64,000 bases of DNA from assembly GCA_903952205.1 (NCBI GenBank), contig CAJBEZ010000105.1:62001-126000 (forward strand), read 5' to 3'. Source of the stretch: an uncultured Desulfomonile sp. Lineage in GTDB: Bacteria > Desulfobacterota > Desulfomonilia > Desulfomonilales > Desulfomonilaceae. Shown here piece by piece: positions 34,751 through 44,209 of the stretch. The position numbers were made by a program, and so were the translations under genes. Below the pieces are notes generated by a model. The model had not been told where the DNA came from and did no database searches. It saw only the letters and a program-made list of their open reading frames with translations. The stretch's first letter is position 1, and each line of letters begins with the position of its first letter.

Positions 34751-36871
34751 ATGACCAAACCGACTTACGAAGAGTTGGAGGCACGAGTTAAAGAGTTGGA
34801 ACTCCTTACAGGTCAACTCATTGATAACGCAATGGATGAGGAAAACCATGAACTCTTTGATCTGGCAGTTATATGCAATATATCACAGGCCCTTGTGTCG
34901 ACAACGGACCTTGATCAACTGCTCCTGATTGTAATTGATGAAGTCAACAAGTCCTTGCTCACTGAAGGTAGTGGTGTGCTTTTATATGATGAAAACAGGG
35001 GAGACCTGTATTGGAGGCAGGTAAAAGACTCCATGAAGATCCTGGCCCCCCAGACGGAAGACCTTAGATTTCCTATGGACAGCAGTATAGCAGGCTGGGT
35101 TTATCAGAACAACAAATCGGCCATCGTGAATGACACATCAAAAGATCCCCGTTATTACCCCGGAATTTCTGCCAAGAGTGGCTTTGAGATCAGGAAAGTT
35201 CTTCAGGTCCCGCTTCGTACACCAGAAAAAACTATCGGCGTGCTGATGGCAATGAACAAGATCGGTGGTGATTTCACGGAGCAGGATGAGGCTCTGTTGA
35301 GTTCCATGGCCTCCAGCGTAGCTCTGGCGGTTGAGAACGCCACATTCTACAAGAAAATCAAACAATCCAAGGATGCTCTGGAAATGTTGTACAGATCGAG
35401 CATGGCTATTACCACAACCATGGACCTCGATCACCTTCTGGAAGTTATCATTACGGATCTAAGAAACGCGATGGAGACAGAGGCCGGGGGAGTCCTTCTT
35501 CATGATGAACGGAGAAATGATCTCTACTGGAGAGAAGTACAGGACAGCAGGGGATTGATAAATCCTTCCGGGTCCGACATGAGACTACCAATCGAAGGTA
35601 GCATCAGCGGTCAGGTATTCCAGACCGGAGAAGGCGCTCTCATAAATAATCCCAACGACAACCCTCTGTTTTTCAAGACTTTTGAGAAAATAACAGGGCT
35701 TGTCATACGAAACGAAATTATTGTTCCTCTTAACACCCGCGAGGAAACAATCGGATGCCTTGTCGTCATGAATAAGAAGGAGGGTCGCTTTACCCAGGAT
35801 GACGTTCAGTTGCTGACATCCCTTGCTGGTGTAGTGGCGCTTGCCGTAGAAAACGCAACATTTTTTCAGGAAATGATGAATTCGTATCGAGACCTGGAAA
35901 ACATGAACCGGGTCAAGTCGAAAGTCCTGAACCATCTTTCCCATGAACTGAGAACTCCTCTGGCCATAATCCGTGGTACTCTGATCAACATGGAAAAGAA
36001 ACTATTGGAGAAGGGAATTTCTGATTTTGACAACGCCATGTCGAGAATGAACCGGCATTTGCAGAGCCTGAGCCGGCTTGAAACGCAGGTTGAGAGTATA
36101 ATTATGACCGGGTACTCCTGGGAAAAGAGGTACATAACCGGTTTCCTGCAGTCAGCCCTGGATCTCATGGATGTACAGTCGGAATGGACTCCGGAAATCA
36201 AGAACGCAGCGGCGGTTATTCACAAGTGGCTTGAGAAGACTTTCCCGACAAGGCATGACCGCCTTGATCTGATTGACATGAAACAATTCGGGGTTTCCAT
36301 TGCCCAATTTGTTCGGGTAAAGGCCGATGGACAAAAGAGGGATGTGGGAATAACTTTGGACATGGAACCAGGGAATCTGCTCATACCTACACATGTCCTA
36401 CAGGCCATAATGGAGGGTTTGATCCGGAACGCGATAGAGGCGACGCCGGATGGATGTGAGGTGAGAGTTGTCGGCAAGATCAAGGGCTCCAGGTATATTC
36501 TATCAGTTAAAGACACTGGCGTAGGGATACCGGATAAGGATAAAGAATTGATATTTGAAGGTTTTTATCCTGTTCAGGATACCGAAAACTATTCCAGTCG
36601 AAGGCCTTACTCCTTCAACGCAGGAGGGAAGGGCATAGACCTTCTCCGCATAAAAATGTTCTCTGAACTTTATGGGTTTAGACTTTCATTTTCCACCAAA
36701 AGATGCCCTAACCTTACGGAGAAGGGTATTGAGACATCGGATGTTGCGGAGACGTGCTCAAATTGCAAGAATCGAGGTTCGTGTCTTGAGGGAGGATCAG
36801 AGTTCATAGTCGATTTTGCCTTGGCAAACGATGAACAAATCGAAAACAACAAATCCGGAAAAACAGATTAA
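34751..36871 (+). CDS. GAF-GAF histidine kinase with Cys cluster
   Basis: A 706-residue soluble kinase with a short coiled N-terminus, two GAF sensor domains (about residues 40-210 and 225-385) and a HisKA domain with H-box LSHELRTPLAII (about 400), then a HATPase with N-box LIRNAIEATPDG, G1 DTGVGIPD and G2 GGKGIDLL. After the G2 box comes an insert with C-x16-C-x2-C-x5-C before the last strand. No membrane segment and no receiver domain or response regulator is adjacent. GGGAG 8 nt before ATG 34751 favours this start over TTG 34736. Confidence 0.85.
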   Translation: MTKPTYEELEARVKELELLTGQLIDNAMDEENHELFDLAVICNISQALVSTTDLDQLLLIVIDEVNKSLLTEGSGVLLYDENRGDLYWRQVKDSMKILAPQTEDLRFPMDSSIAGWVYQNNKSAIVNDTSKDPRYYPGISAKSGFEIRKVLQVPLRTPEKTIGVLMAMNKIGGDFTEQDEALLSSMASSVALAVENATFYKKIKQSKDALEMLYRSSMAITTTMDLDHLLEVIITDLRNAMETEAGGVLLHDERRNDLYWREVQDSRGLINPSGSDMRLPIEGSISGQVFQTGEGALINNPNDNPLFFKTFEKITGLVIRNEIIVPLNTREETIGCLVVMNKKEGRFTQDDVQLLTSLAGVVALAVENATFFQEMMNSYRDLENMNRVKSKVLNHLSHELRTPLAIIRGTLINMEKKLLEKGISDFDNAMSRMNRHLQSLSRLETQVESIIMTGYSWEKRYITGFLQSALDLMDVQSEWTPEIKNAAAVIHKWLEKTFPTRHDRLDLIDMKQFGVSIAQFVRVKADGQKRDVGITLDMEPGNLLIPTHVLQAIMEGLIRNAIEATPDGCEVRVVGKIKGSRYILSVKDTGVGIPDKDKELIFEGFYPVQDTENYSSRRPYSFNAGGKGIDLLRIKMFSELYGFRLSFSTKRCPNLTEKGIETSDVAETCSNCKNRGSCLEGGSEFIVDFALANDEQIENNKSGKTD

Positions 36872-37817
36872 GGCTCATAGTCTGAGTGTGCCGGAAGACA
36901 CTTCCCCTGGAAGGGCCGACAGATGTCTGACTGATATCCTGTCCGGACAGATAAGTCGGTCTTCTCTGGCACGGATGATCAGGCAGGGGCAAGTTCTTGT
37001 GGACGGTCTACGGATTAGGCCGTCAACAATCATTAGGCCAGGGCAGTTGGTAATAATTGAACCCGGGGAGGAAGTCCAGGATATCGAGGCAACCTCTTTC
37101 GATGATCCTGAACCCAATGTCATTTTTGAAGACAATGACATCATAGTAATTGATAAACCGGCGGGTCTCGTCATTCATCCCGGAGCAGGAACTAGGCCCC
37201 CCACACTTGTGGATCTTCTTGTCAAATCAAGGCCGGAGATGATAGGCATAGGGGAATCTGGTCGGTGGGGGATTGTTCACCGACTTGACAAGGATACCAC
37301 AGGAGTCATGGTGGTCGCCAAAACTCCGATCGCTCATCAGGAACTCTCTGAACAGTTTCGCAAACATTCGAATGAGCGGGTATATCTGGCGCTGGTCCGA
37401 GGGAACCCCAATCTGGATTCAGGCTCGATTGAAAAAGAACTGGGCCGAAGCAGAACCGACCGGAAGAAAATCTCCACCGTTACGAGAAAAGGCAGATCAG
37501 CCGTCACTCACTGGATGGTCACATATAGATATGGATCAGTTTCGCTACTCGAGGTTCGGCCTCAGACCGGCAGGACTCACCAGATTCGGGCGCATCTGGC
37601 TTCGATCGGTTTACCGATTCTTGGTGACCGGGTTTACGGAATTAGGAGCAGGAGACAGAAATCGAGGGACCCGATTATCAACAGGGTAGGGTTAGTTCTT
37701 AAAAGACAGGCTCTGCACGCTGCTTTTCTGGCTATCATTCACCCGGTATCCAGACAGGCGCTTGAGTTTTCTTCTGATTTGCCGGCAGATATGCAGGCGG
37801 CTATAAAAGCCTTATGA
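36831..37817 (+). CDS. rluD: RluD-type pseudouridine synthase
   Basis: A 328-residue RluA-family pseudouridine synthase. An S4-like RNA-binding domain (about residues 25-80: RCLTDILSGQISRSSLARMIRQG) precedes the catalytic domain. The active-site motif is GIVHRLDKDTTGVMVVAK with the catalytic Asp, and TGRTHQIRAHLASIG follows. The family modifies 23S rRNA in the ribosome decoding-region helix. Starts at TTG 36816 or ATG 36831 overlap the kinase gene; ATG 36831 is chosen. Its stop codon is adjacent to the stop of the converging GH130 gene. Confidence 0.88.
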   Translation: MNKSKTTNPEKQIKAHSLSVPEDTSPGRADRCLTDILSGQISRSSLARMIRQGQVLVDGLRIRPSTIIRPGQLVIIEPGEEVQDIEATSFDDPEPNVIFEDNDIIVIDKPAGLVIHPGAGTRPPTLVDLLVKSRPEMIGIGESGRWGIVHRLDKDTTGVMVVAKTPIAHQELSEQFRKHSNERVYLALVRGNPNLDSGSIEKELGRSRTDRKKISTVTRKGRSAVTHWMVTYRYGSVSLLEVRPQTGRTHQIRAHLASIGLPILGDRVYGIRSRRQKSRDPIINRVGLVLKRQALHAAFLAIIHPVSRQALEFSSDLPADMQAAIKAL

Positions 37818-38765
37818 TTAAATGGGCGGACGTGGAGCGCTCAGGCATAGACCTACCAGATCATCTATAACAGCCGTTCCCATGCACATTACGGTATCAG
37901 CCCCACCCCAATAGATCTTCACCGTGCCGTCGTCCTCGGGGATTGCTCCACAAGTGAAAACAACGTTGTGTACATAACCCGTCACCTCCCATGGGTCCTC
38001 GGGTTGGAGAATCCACTCGTCAGCTACTCCAAGAATCTTTGAAGGATCTTTCAGATCGTGCAGTGCCACGCCCAGCCTATAAACAGCTCCATCCATGGTC
38101 TGGAAGACCCCATGATAGATATGAAGCCAGCCTCTGGATGTCCGAAAAGGCGTCGCTCCTGGGCCGACTTTCATCTGGTCCCAATGATAAGGGACCGGCT
38201 TCATGATCACTCTAGAATCGCCCCAGTGAACAAGGTCAGGCGAAAATGAAATCCAGACAGACCAAGGAGATATTTCGGTGTGCGGACGATCGAGACGGGC
38301 AAACCGGCCCTGAAACTTGCAGGGAAAGAACACGACATTGCGGCAATCAGGCTGAGTGATCAGTGCTACTCGTTCAACAGATTTGAAATCAGATGTTTTG
38401 GCGAGACCTATTCTTACCCCATGCCTGGAATAAGCGCTGTAAGTTATGAAAAAATCATTGTCGATTTGACATATACGAGGATCCTCAACTCCGAATTCCT
38501 CATACTCAGCGAAAACGCCTTCTCGCACAGGCGTCATAAAGGGTTCGGGGTCAACCGAGAAATTACAGCCGTCTTGGCTTCTTGCCAATCCCAGTATGGA
38601 ACGACCATTCCTGAGATGTGAACGGAAAACCAGTATATATTCGCCCCGAGTTTTGACTGCCGCCGCATTGTGGACTGTCACAACCGGGAATGGCACATTA
38701 TCCTTTGTGAGGATGGGGTTTCCTTCAAAGCGTCGTACTATGGCATCCCTGGAATAAATGGTCAT
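37818..38765 (-). CDS. GH130 family glycoside phosphorylase/hydrolase
   Basis: A 315-residue five-bladed beta-propeller enzyme of GH130, a family that phosphorolyses or hydrolyses beta-mannosides. The start RFEGNPILT and the catalytic block GVEDPRICQID are clear, and the later W.H.YHGV segment is typical. DCRNVVFFP contains an Arg-Asn pair at the place where GH130 phosphorylases bind phosphate (my alignment is by eye). AGGAG lies 8 nt before ATG. It is the second gene of a minus-strand pair with the GT4-cupin gene. Confidence 0.85.
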   Translation of the reverse strand: MTIYSRDAIVRRFEGNPILTKDNVPFPVVTVHNAAAVKTRGEYILVFRSHLRNGRSILGLARSQDGCNFSVDPEPFMTPVREGVFAEYEEFGVEDPRICQIDNDFFITYSAYSRHGVRIGLAKTSDFKSVERVALITQPDCRNVVFFPCKFQGRFARLDRPHTEISPWSVWISFSPDLVHWGDSRVIMKPVPYHWDQMKVGPGATPFRTSRGWLHIYHGVFQTMDGAVYRLGVALHDLKDPSKILGVADEWILQPEDPWEVTGYVHNVVFTCGAIPEDDGTVKIYWGGADTVMCMGTAVIDDLVGLCLSAPRPPI

Positions 38766-38776
38766 TAAATATACTC

Positions 38777-40129
38777 CTACACCCGGCCAAAATCGTCTTC
38801 AAAACGTTCTATGTCATCTTCACCAAAGTAATCGCCTGTTTGTACTTCCACGAAAACCACATCATCAGGACCAGGGTTGAAGATGCGGTGCGTCGCCAGC
38901 TTGGGAATCTGGATAGAATCCACTGGATTTAACTGGATCTGTTCAGCGTCCAGCGTAACTATAGGGTGGCCGCTTACTATGGTCCAATTCTCGCTGCGAC
39001 GCCTATGGCGTTGCAAACTCAGCCTCTTTCCCGGATAGACGACAATACGTTTAACCTTGTGATCGGGGAGGTCTGATAGGACCTCGTAATATCCCCATGG
39101 ACGGCGATCAAGTGTTTTTGTTTCTTCCACGATTCGGTCGTACACTTTAAGATAATCGTCCACCATGCGATCTCTCGAGAATCGTTTTTCAGCGACTTGC
39201 CTGCAAGCGTGACGGGATATGCTGTGGATACTTTCCACGGCATCGACCGCCTCGGACACGGTTGATACAAGGAAACCATTAACCCCCTCTGTTATGATTT
39301 CCGGCATGGAGCCCCGGGAGAAAGCTACGACCGGCGTGCCACACGCATTGGCCTCAACAATGGACAAACCAAAAGGCTCATTAAAGTTTATTGGATGTAA
39401 AAGGCACGCCGCCTCGCCAAGAATGCAGTCCCGATGGTCTGGGCCAACGCTTCCCACATACTTTATCCGGCTGCCGTTCAGGTGCGGCTTAATTTCTGTT
39501 TCGAAATATTGGTCGTCCTGAATTATTCCTGCAATCAACAAATCCCGGTCCGCCAGTTGAGCAATCTGAATCGCTTCCCTGACACCTTTGTCAGGATGAA
39601 TTCTGCCGAAGAATAGGAGGTATTGTCCACCGACCGGGTTGAAATTGAAAGCTTCCAGGTCAATCCCATGGTGAATGGTTGCTATATAGGTAAGTTCGGG
39701 GGACCGATCGGAGTCGCTAATTGACACATAATAACTTTTTTTGTCGTATTTTTTGTAAACCGGTAGGATCTTTTCAGAGGAGAAGCCGTGTATCGTTGTG
39801 AGCACCGGCCTTTTCACAAGACCGGAGTATGTGAGAGGCAGGAAATCAAAATGGTTGTGTATCAAGTCAAAATCCTGGACTCTCTCGAAAACCTCGCTAA
39901 TATGGAGAGATTCCCATACTTTTGGAACCAGATTCTTGTCTTCCTCATAAGGTCTGGGAGCAATTGCATGAATTTTCCCACTTGTTGCCGAATCCGCTGT
40001 GGCGAAAAGTGTGACGTCAACGCCTCTTGTGACAAGACCTTCAGTGAGAAGGGAAACAACCTGTTCCCATGGTCCGTAGTGTCGAGGGGGAGTTCGCCAC
40101 GCTATCGGGGCCAACATAGCTATACGCAT
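38777..40129 (-). CDS. GT4 glycosyltransferase fused to a mannose-6-P isomerase cupin
   Basis: A 450-residue bifunctional protein. The N-terminal ~335 residues are a GT4 enzyme (RIAMLAPIAWRTPPRHYGPWE at the start; LLFFGRIHPDKGVREAI; NEPFGLSIVEANACGTPVVAF with the E-x7-E-type motif). From about residue 340 a type II mannose-6-phosphate isomerase cupin follows (RPWGYYEVLSDLPDHKVKRI, LSLQRHRRRSENW, LATHRIFNPG, YFGEDDIERFEDDFGR). The Q-x-H, Glu and later His positions are kept, but two other His of the usual HHH are Arg. Fusion links mannose supply to transfer. AGGA precedes ATG. Confidence 0.85.
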   Translation of the reverse strand: MRIAMLAPIAWRTPPRHYGPWEQVVSLLTEGLVTRGVDVTLFATADSATSGKIHAIAPRPYEEDKNLVPKVWESLHISEVFERVQDFDLIHNHFDFLPLTYSGLVKRPVLTTIHGFSSEKILPVYKKYDKKSYYVSISDSDRSPELTYIATIHHGIDLEAFNFNPVGGQYLLFFGRIHPDKGVREAIQIAQLADRDLLIAGIIQDDQYFETEIKPHLNGSRIKYVGSVGPDHRDCILGEAACLLHPINFNEPFGLSIVEANACGTPVVAFSRGSMPEIITEGVNGFLVSTVSEAVDAVESIHSISRHACRQVAEKRFSRDRMVDDYLKVYDRIVEETKTLDRRPWGYYEVLSDLPDHKVKRIVVYPGKRLSLQRHRRRSENWTIVSGHPIVTLDAEQIQLNPVDSIQIPKLATHRIFNPGPDDVVFVEVQTGDYFGEDDIERFEDDFGRV

Positions 40130-40409
40130 ACTAAATCCTGTGTTCTAAGGGCTTTTTGTCATTATGTCGCTGTGTGTTTGCCTTGTCACAAGAAAACAAA
40201 CATTTCTCACAAACATTAAGGCGCTTATTCTCAAGCAATTCAGTATTTGTCCGGAAGTCGCTGAATGTCAAGCCCCTGCCACCGCCGCAATTTGGTGGTG
40301 GACTTTTTACTACTATGCTGGGCTTGACAAAAACTGTCCGATGTTCGAAGAATATTCCACCTTCAAGCCACAGGAGCTCAACAGGATTACTTAATTAATG
40401 AATTGAATC
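40130..40409. other. Divergent intergenic region of the GT/GH130 cassette
   Basis: 280 nt between the divergent cassette halves. TTGACA occurs at 40324-40329 on plus and AATATT at 40351-40356, but the 21-nt spacing is too long for a confident promoter. No clear ribosome site precedes ATG 40410. Short frames here look spurious. Control of both halves probably lies in this region. Confidence 0.4.
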
Positions 40410-42740
40410 ATGGATGAGCGAGGCATTCTAATCAAGAGATCAGAGTATGCGGGAGCAGGTGTGAGAAGAATCAAACCGGAAAAGCCTATATTGGTGTCAG
40501 ATCTCGACGTAGTTTATGTTGGGACATTTGTGCCGAAAGCTTGCGGAATTGCGACATTCGCCAACGACCTGAGTATGTCCATCGCACAGGAAATGGGAGA
40601 CAAGCCATATCGCGTCGTAGCCATTACTGATAGGGCAGGAGGATACGATTACCCGCCTGAAGTTACGTTTGAGATTCGAAAAAACGTGATTCGTGATTAT
40701 GCTCGCGCAGCCGAATATATTAACGGTTCGTCGGCACAGATAGTCAGTCTGCAGCACGAATTCGGGATCTTCGGGGGCGACGCCGGCAAGTACCTTTCAG
40801 TGCTGCTGTCTCATTTGAAAAAGCCCGTAATAACAACCTTGCATACGATCCTGGAAAATCCTCCCAGCGATTACCGGGAAGCCATGGAGGAAGTCATTAA
40901 CTGCTCTCAGCGACTCGTTACAATGAGCCAAAAGGGGGCCAGGATGCTGGAGGAGATATATGGTGTTCCCCAGGACAAGATCTCAATCATACACCATGGC
41001 GTTCCGGACGTTCCTTTTGTTGATTCCAACTTCTATAAGGAACAGTTCAATGTGGAAGGCCTAACGGTTCTCCTTACTTTTGGGCTGATCGGTCCCAACA
41101 AGGGTATTGAAACGGCGCTTGAAGCCCTGCCTTATGTTGTGGAGAAACACCCGAACACTGTCTACATTATTCTCGGCGCAACGCATCCTGAAGTTAAGAA
41201 GATATACGGCGAACAGTACCGCTTATCACTTGAACGAAAAGCCATCGATCTGAAAATAGCGGACAATGTGGTGTTCCAGAACAGATTTGTCGATCTGCAG
41301 GAACTAACTGAATATATGTCCTGTTGTGATGTTTATTTGACTCCTTATTTGGCCAAAGAACAAATAACCTCCGGCACTCTAGCCTACGCAGTGGGGATGG
41401 GAAAGGCTGTGGTGTCCACTCCCTATTGGTATGCGGAGGAATTGCTCTCGGATTCACGAGGAGTGTTGGTAGATTTCAGCGATGTGAATGGAATGGCCAA
41501 CGCCCTGAACGACCTGATCGGCGATTCGCTGCAGCGAAATAGAATTCGCAAGTCGGCTTACGAGTACGGGCGCACAATGGTTTGGAGGGAGGTAGGGCGT
41601 CAGTACGTTGAAATGTTTTTACAAATGCTCAGCGAGCGGAAAAACCTGGAGGTGCAGTCGGCCTGGAAGCAAAAGATGCTTCCCCTGATTACTCTCCCGG
41701 ATATCAATCTCGATCACTTAATGGCGCTATCAGACGATGTAGGTCTGCTGCAACACGCGAGCTTCGGTATACCGGACCGTGACCATGGTTACAGCGCCGA
41801 CGATGTCGGCCGTGGACTTGCTGCGCTAATGACCTTCTATAATCAGCAGAAAGAAGAACAGGTCCTTCCTATCATCCGAACCTACATAAGTTTCTTGAAT
41901 CACTCTCAGACTGAAACAGGCCATTTCCATAATTTCATGTCCTATGATCGAAGATTTCTGGATGAGCAAGGAAGCGATGAGACCTTGGGCAGAGTCGTTT
42001 GGGGGTTGGGAACTGTTGTGAGATGGGGCCCAAAAGAGCAAATACGGGCACTGGCCCAAAACATGATGGCAAAGGCCGCTCCGAGAATGCTAGAACTTGA
42101 TGCGCCGAGGGCCAAAGCCGATGCCATTATAGGAATGTATCATCTTCTGCAAAAATTCGTGGGAGCAAGCCAGTTCAAGCGGCTTCTGATCCAGTTGGCT
42201 GACGATCTTGTTGGCTTATACAAAGAGAACCACAGTCAGGACTGGCAGTGGTTCGAGGAAGTAATAACTTACGGAAACGCTAAAATTCCTGAGGCATTGC
42301 TGCGTGGTTACCAGGTAACCCAGAATAAAGAATACCTTGATGTTGCGCTGGAATCGCTTGATTTTCTAACCAAAGAGCAGTGGAATGGAGTTTATTTCGA
42401 GCTTGTCGGCAACGAAGGTTGGTACCCCAAAGGTGGCGAAAGAGCGCTCTTTGGACAACAACCGGTTGACGCTGCTTATTTTGTCGAAGCATACGTCGCT
42501 GCTTCAGAAGTAACGAACGTGAGCAAGTTCCTGGAACTCGCCCGGCTTGCTTTTGACTGGTTCCTGGGCAGAAACAGACTGAATACGGCGCTCTATGATT
42601 TCGCCGACGGTTCGGTGGCCGACGGGATCGACTCCAGCGGAATCAGCGCCAATCAGGGGGCGGAATCCGTTGTGTGCTATCTTCTTGCAGTTCTCGGTCT
42701 TTCTGAACTCAAGGCTCAAAGAATACTGCCTCCCAAATAG
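40410..42740 (+). CDS. GT4 glycosyltransferase with C-terminal helical barrel-like domain
   Basis: A 776-residue protein. Residues about 30-410 form a GT4 domain: GTFVPKACGIATFANDL at the acceptor side, LLTFGLIGPNKGIETALEALPYV and ITSGTLAYAVGMGKAVVST at the donor side. The C-terminal ~340 residues are helical repeats with a pattern like (alpha/alpha)-toroid glycosidases (VGRGLAALMTFYNQQK; SDETLGRVVWGLGTVVRWG; EALLRGYQVTQNKEYLDVALE). Function is unknown; such domains occur in several mannan-related enzymes, but I cannot assign one. It opens the plus-strand half of the cassette. Confidence 0.8.
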   Translation: MDERGILIKRSEYAGAGVRRIKPEKPILVSDLDVVYVGTFVPKACGIATFANDLSMSIAQEMGDKPYRVVAITDRAGGYDYPPEVTFEIRKNVIRDYARAAEYINGSSAQIVSLQHEFGIFGGDAGKYLSVLLSHLKKPVITTLHTILENPPSDYREAMEEVINCSQRLVTMSQKGARMLEEIYGVPQDKISIIHHGVPDVPFVDSNFYKEQFNVEGLTVLLTFGLIGPNKGIETALEALPYVVEKHPNTVYIILGATHPEVKKIYGEQYRLSLERKAIDLKIADNVVFQNRFVDLQELTEYMSCCDVYLTPYLAKEQITSGTLAYAVGMGKAVVSTPYWYAEELLSDSRGVLVDFSDVNGMANALNDLIGDSLQRNRIRKSAYEYGRTMVWREVGRQYVEMFLQMLSERKNLEVQSAWKQKMLPLITLPDINLDHLMALSDDVGLLQHASFGIPDRDHGYSADDVGRGLAALMTFYNQQKEEQVLPIIRTYISFLNHSQTETGHFHNFMSYDRRFLDEQGSDETLGRVVWGLGTVVRWGPKEQIRALAQNMMAKAAPRMLELDAPRAKADAIIGMYHLLQKFVGASQFKRLLIQLADDLVGLYKENHSQDWQWFEEVITYGNAKIPEALLRGYQVTQNKEYLDVALESLDFLTKEQWNGVYFELVGNEGWYPKGGERALFGQQPVDAAYFVEAYVAASEVTNVSKFLELARLAFDWFLGRNRLNTALYDFADGSVADGIDSSGISANQGAESVVCYLLAVLGLSELKAQRILPPK

Positions 42741-42889
42741 ATCGGAATCATTTCCCTCCTGTCTTGTTGATTGCTCTGACGAAGGTTCACTTTCTTTGTC
42801 GGTTGCAAAAGAGGATTCGTTAAGGTACAACGCCAGTGAGCGGACAGGATAGGCGCAACCGGCATAAGACGCCCCTGGCAGAACTAACC

Positions 42890-42901
42890 TGTATATATAC
42901 A
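42890..42901. promoter_or_regulatory. 12-nt AT-rich palindrome before the second plus-strand GT gene
   Basis: TGTATATATACA is a perfect palindrome 49 nt before ATG 42951, in a 210-nt gap after the 776-residue enzyme gene. It may serve as an operator or -10 region. Confidence 0.3.
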
Positions 42902-42950
42902 AACGTTCGGGCGAATCAACGTGTCTTGGACGTTAAGAAAAGGACTTTCG

Positions 42951-44183
42951 ATGAGTGATTCAGACCCTATAGTCATGATTTCAAGCTATCCTCCACGCCT
43001 GTGTGGAATCGCTACCTTTGCTGAGGAAGCGAGAGAATTTATCCAGAAGGCCAATCCAGACAGGGAAGTGCTGGTAATAAGCCACACAGACGGCCAGGGA
43101 GAAGGCGTGTTTCCTCTCATTGACATGTCCAAGAGGGACTGGTGGAAAACTGTCGCGATAAAAGTGCATGAATTCCATCCTTACGCAGTCCATCTGGAAC
43201 ACGAATACGGGCTGTACGAGTATTATGACTCGAGAGGCCATGGAGATGGAAACGAAGGATTCCTGGATTTGCTCGACGCAATTAATGAATTTCCCACCAT
43301 TGTCGAACCGCATACCGTCCACGGTAGGCTGACAAGTTTTGAGGCCAATTTCATTTACCAGATGTGTGAACGGGCACGGGTAGTGCTATTCAAGTGCCAT
43401 TATCAGAAATGGCGCCTGGACTGGAATTTCGTAGGACAGGGCTGGCGAACCCCCAGAAACGTCATGGTGGTGCCTCATGGGGCCAGGCCCGATCGACGTT
43501 GGGCTATTAAGGATGTTCCGGTCCTCAAGGAAGAATTGGTTTTAGACCAGATTCCATACTTGCGTAATCGTCTCGTGGGGATGGTTGGATGGATACAGTC
43601 AAATAAGCGTTGGGATATCTTGACTTCGATGTGGGAAGATATTCATGCGGAAATACTGGAACGAACGGGCCAGGAATGGGACCTGTTGGCGGCGGGATCC
43701 ATGAGAGATCCGAATCACTTGACGGATTACGAAAAATACCTGGAGCAGCTAGCGGGCCTGGAAAAAAAGGGTTTGGCTCACTACTTCGAGTTTATTCCAC
43801 GTGGAGAAATTTATTACAAAGTTATGGCGGTTTGTGACTTCATCGTTTTGCCCTCGACCGATGAAACTCAATCCGGAACCCTTGCACGAATCATTGCGCT
43901 CAATAAGCCATATATCACGACAGCCCCTATGGAAGGACTGACCGCTCAGACGCTGGAAAGTGAAGGTGGACTGCTATTTACCACTAAGAAAATGTTGAGG
44001 GACCAGGTTATCAGGATGGCCTGTGACGAAGAACTAAGGTTGAAGCTCGGAGAAAATCTAAAAAAATACCTTGACCAGGTAGTTTCCTGGGACCTGGTGG
44101 CCGAACAGTATAACGAGGCTTACGAATTGGCTCGCCAATCCATTGCGTCAGGACAGGCGGTTGTGCTCCCGCTTGAATTCTGA
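42951..44183 (+). CDS. GT4-like glycosyltransferase
   Basis: A 410-residue GT-B enzyme whose start SYPPRLCGIATFAEE shares the CGIATFA block with the 776-residue enzyme upstream. VEPHTVHGRLTSFEANFIY and VVPHGARPDRRWAI mark the N-terminal domain, and SDETQSGTLARIIALNKP is in the donor part. No membrane segment is present. A GTG at 42921 would extend the frame, but AAAAGGA 7 nt before ATG 42951 fits better. The GH130 gene follows 26 nt later. Confidence 0.82.
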   Translation: MSDSDPIVMISSYPPRLCGIATFAEEAREFIQKANPDREVLVISHTDGQGEGVFPLIDMSKRDWWKTVAIKVHEFHPYAVHLEHEYGLYEYYDSRGHGDGNEGFLDLLDAINEFPTIVEPHTVHGRLTSFEANFIYQMCERARVVLFKCHYQKWRLDWNFVGQGWRTPRNVMVVPHGARPDRRWAIKDVPVLKEELVLDQIPYLRNRLVGMVGWIQSNKRWDILTSMWEDIHAEILERTGQEWDLLAAGSMRDPNHLTDYEKYLEQLAGLEKKGLAHYFEFIPRGEIYYKVMAVCDFIVLPSTDETQSGTLARIIALNKPYITTAPMEGLTAQTLESEGGLLFTTKKMLRDQVIRMACDEELRLKLGENLKKYLDQVVSWDLVAEQYNEAYELARQSIASGQAVVLPLEF

Positions 44184-44209
44184 CGGGAAGAAATAAGGAT
44201 ACCCGACAC

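Noticed and set aside
40156-40398. Overlapping short frames in the divergent region of the sugar cassette
   Set aside because: Two frames overlap out of phase with no ribosome sites; likely regulatory DNA.
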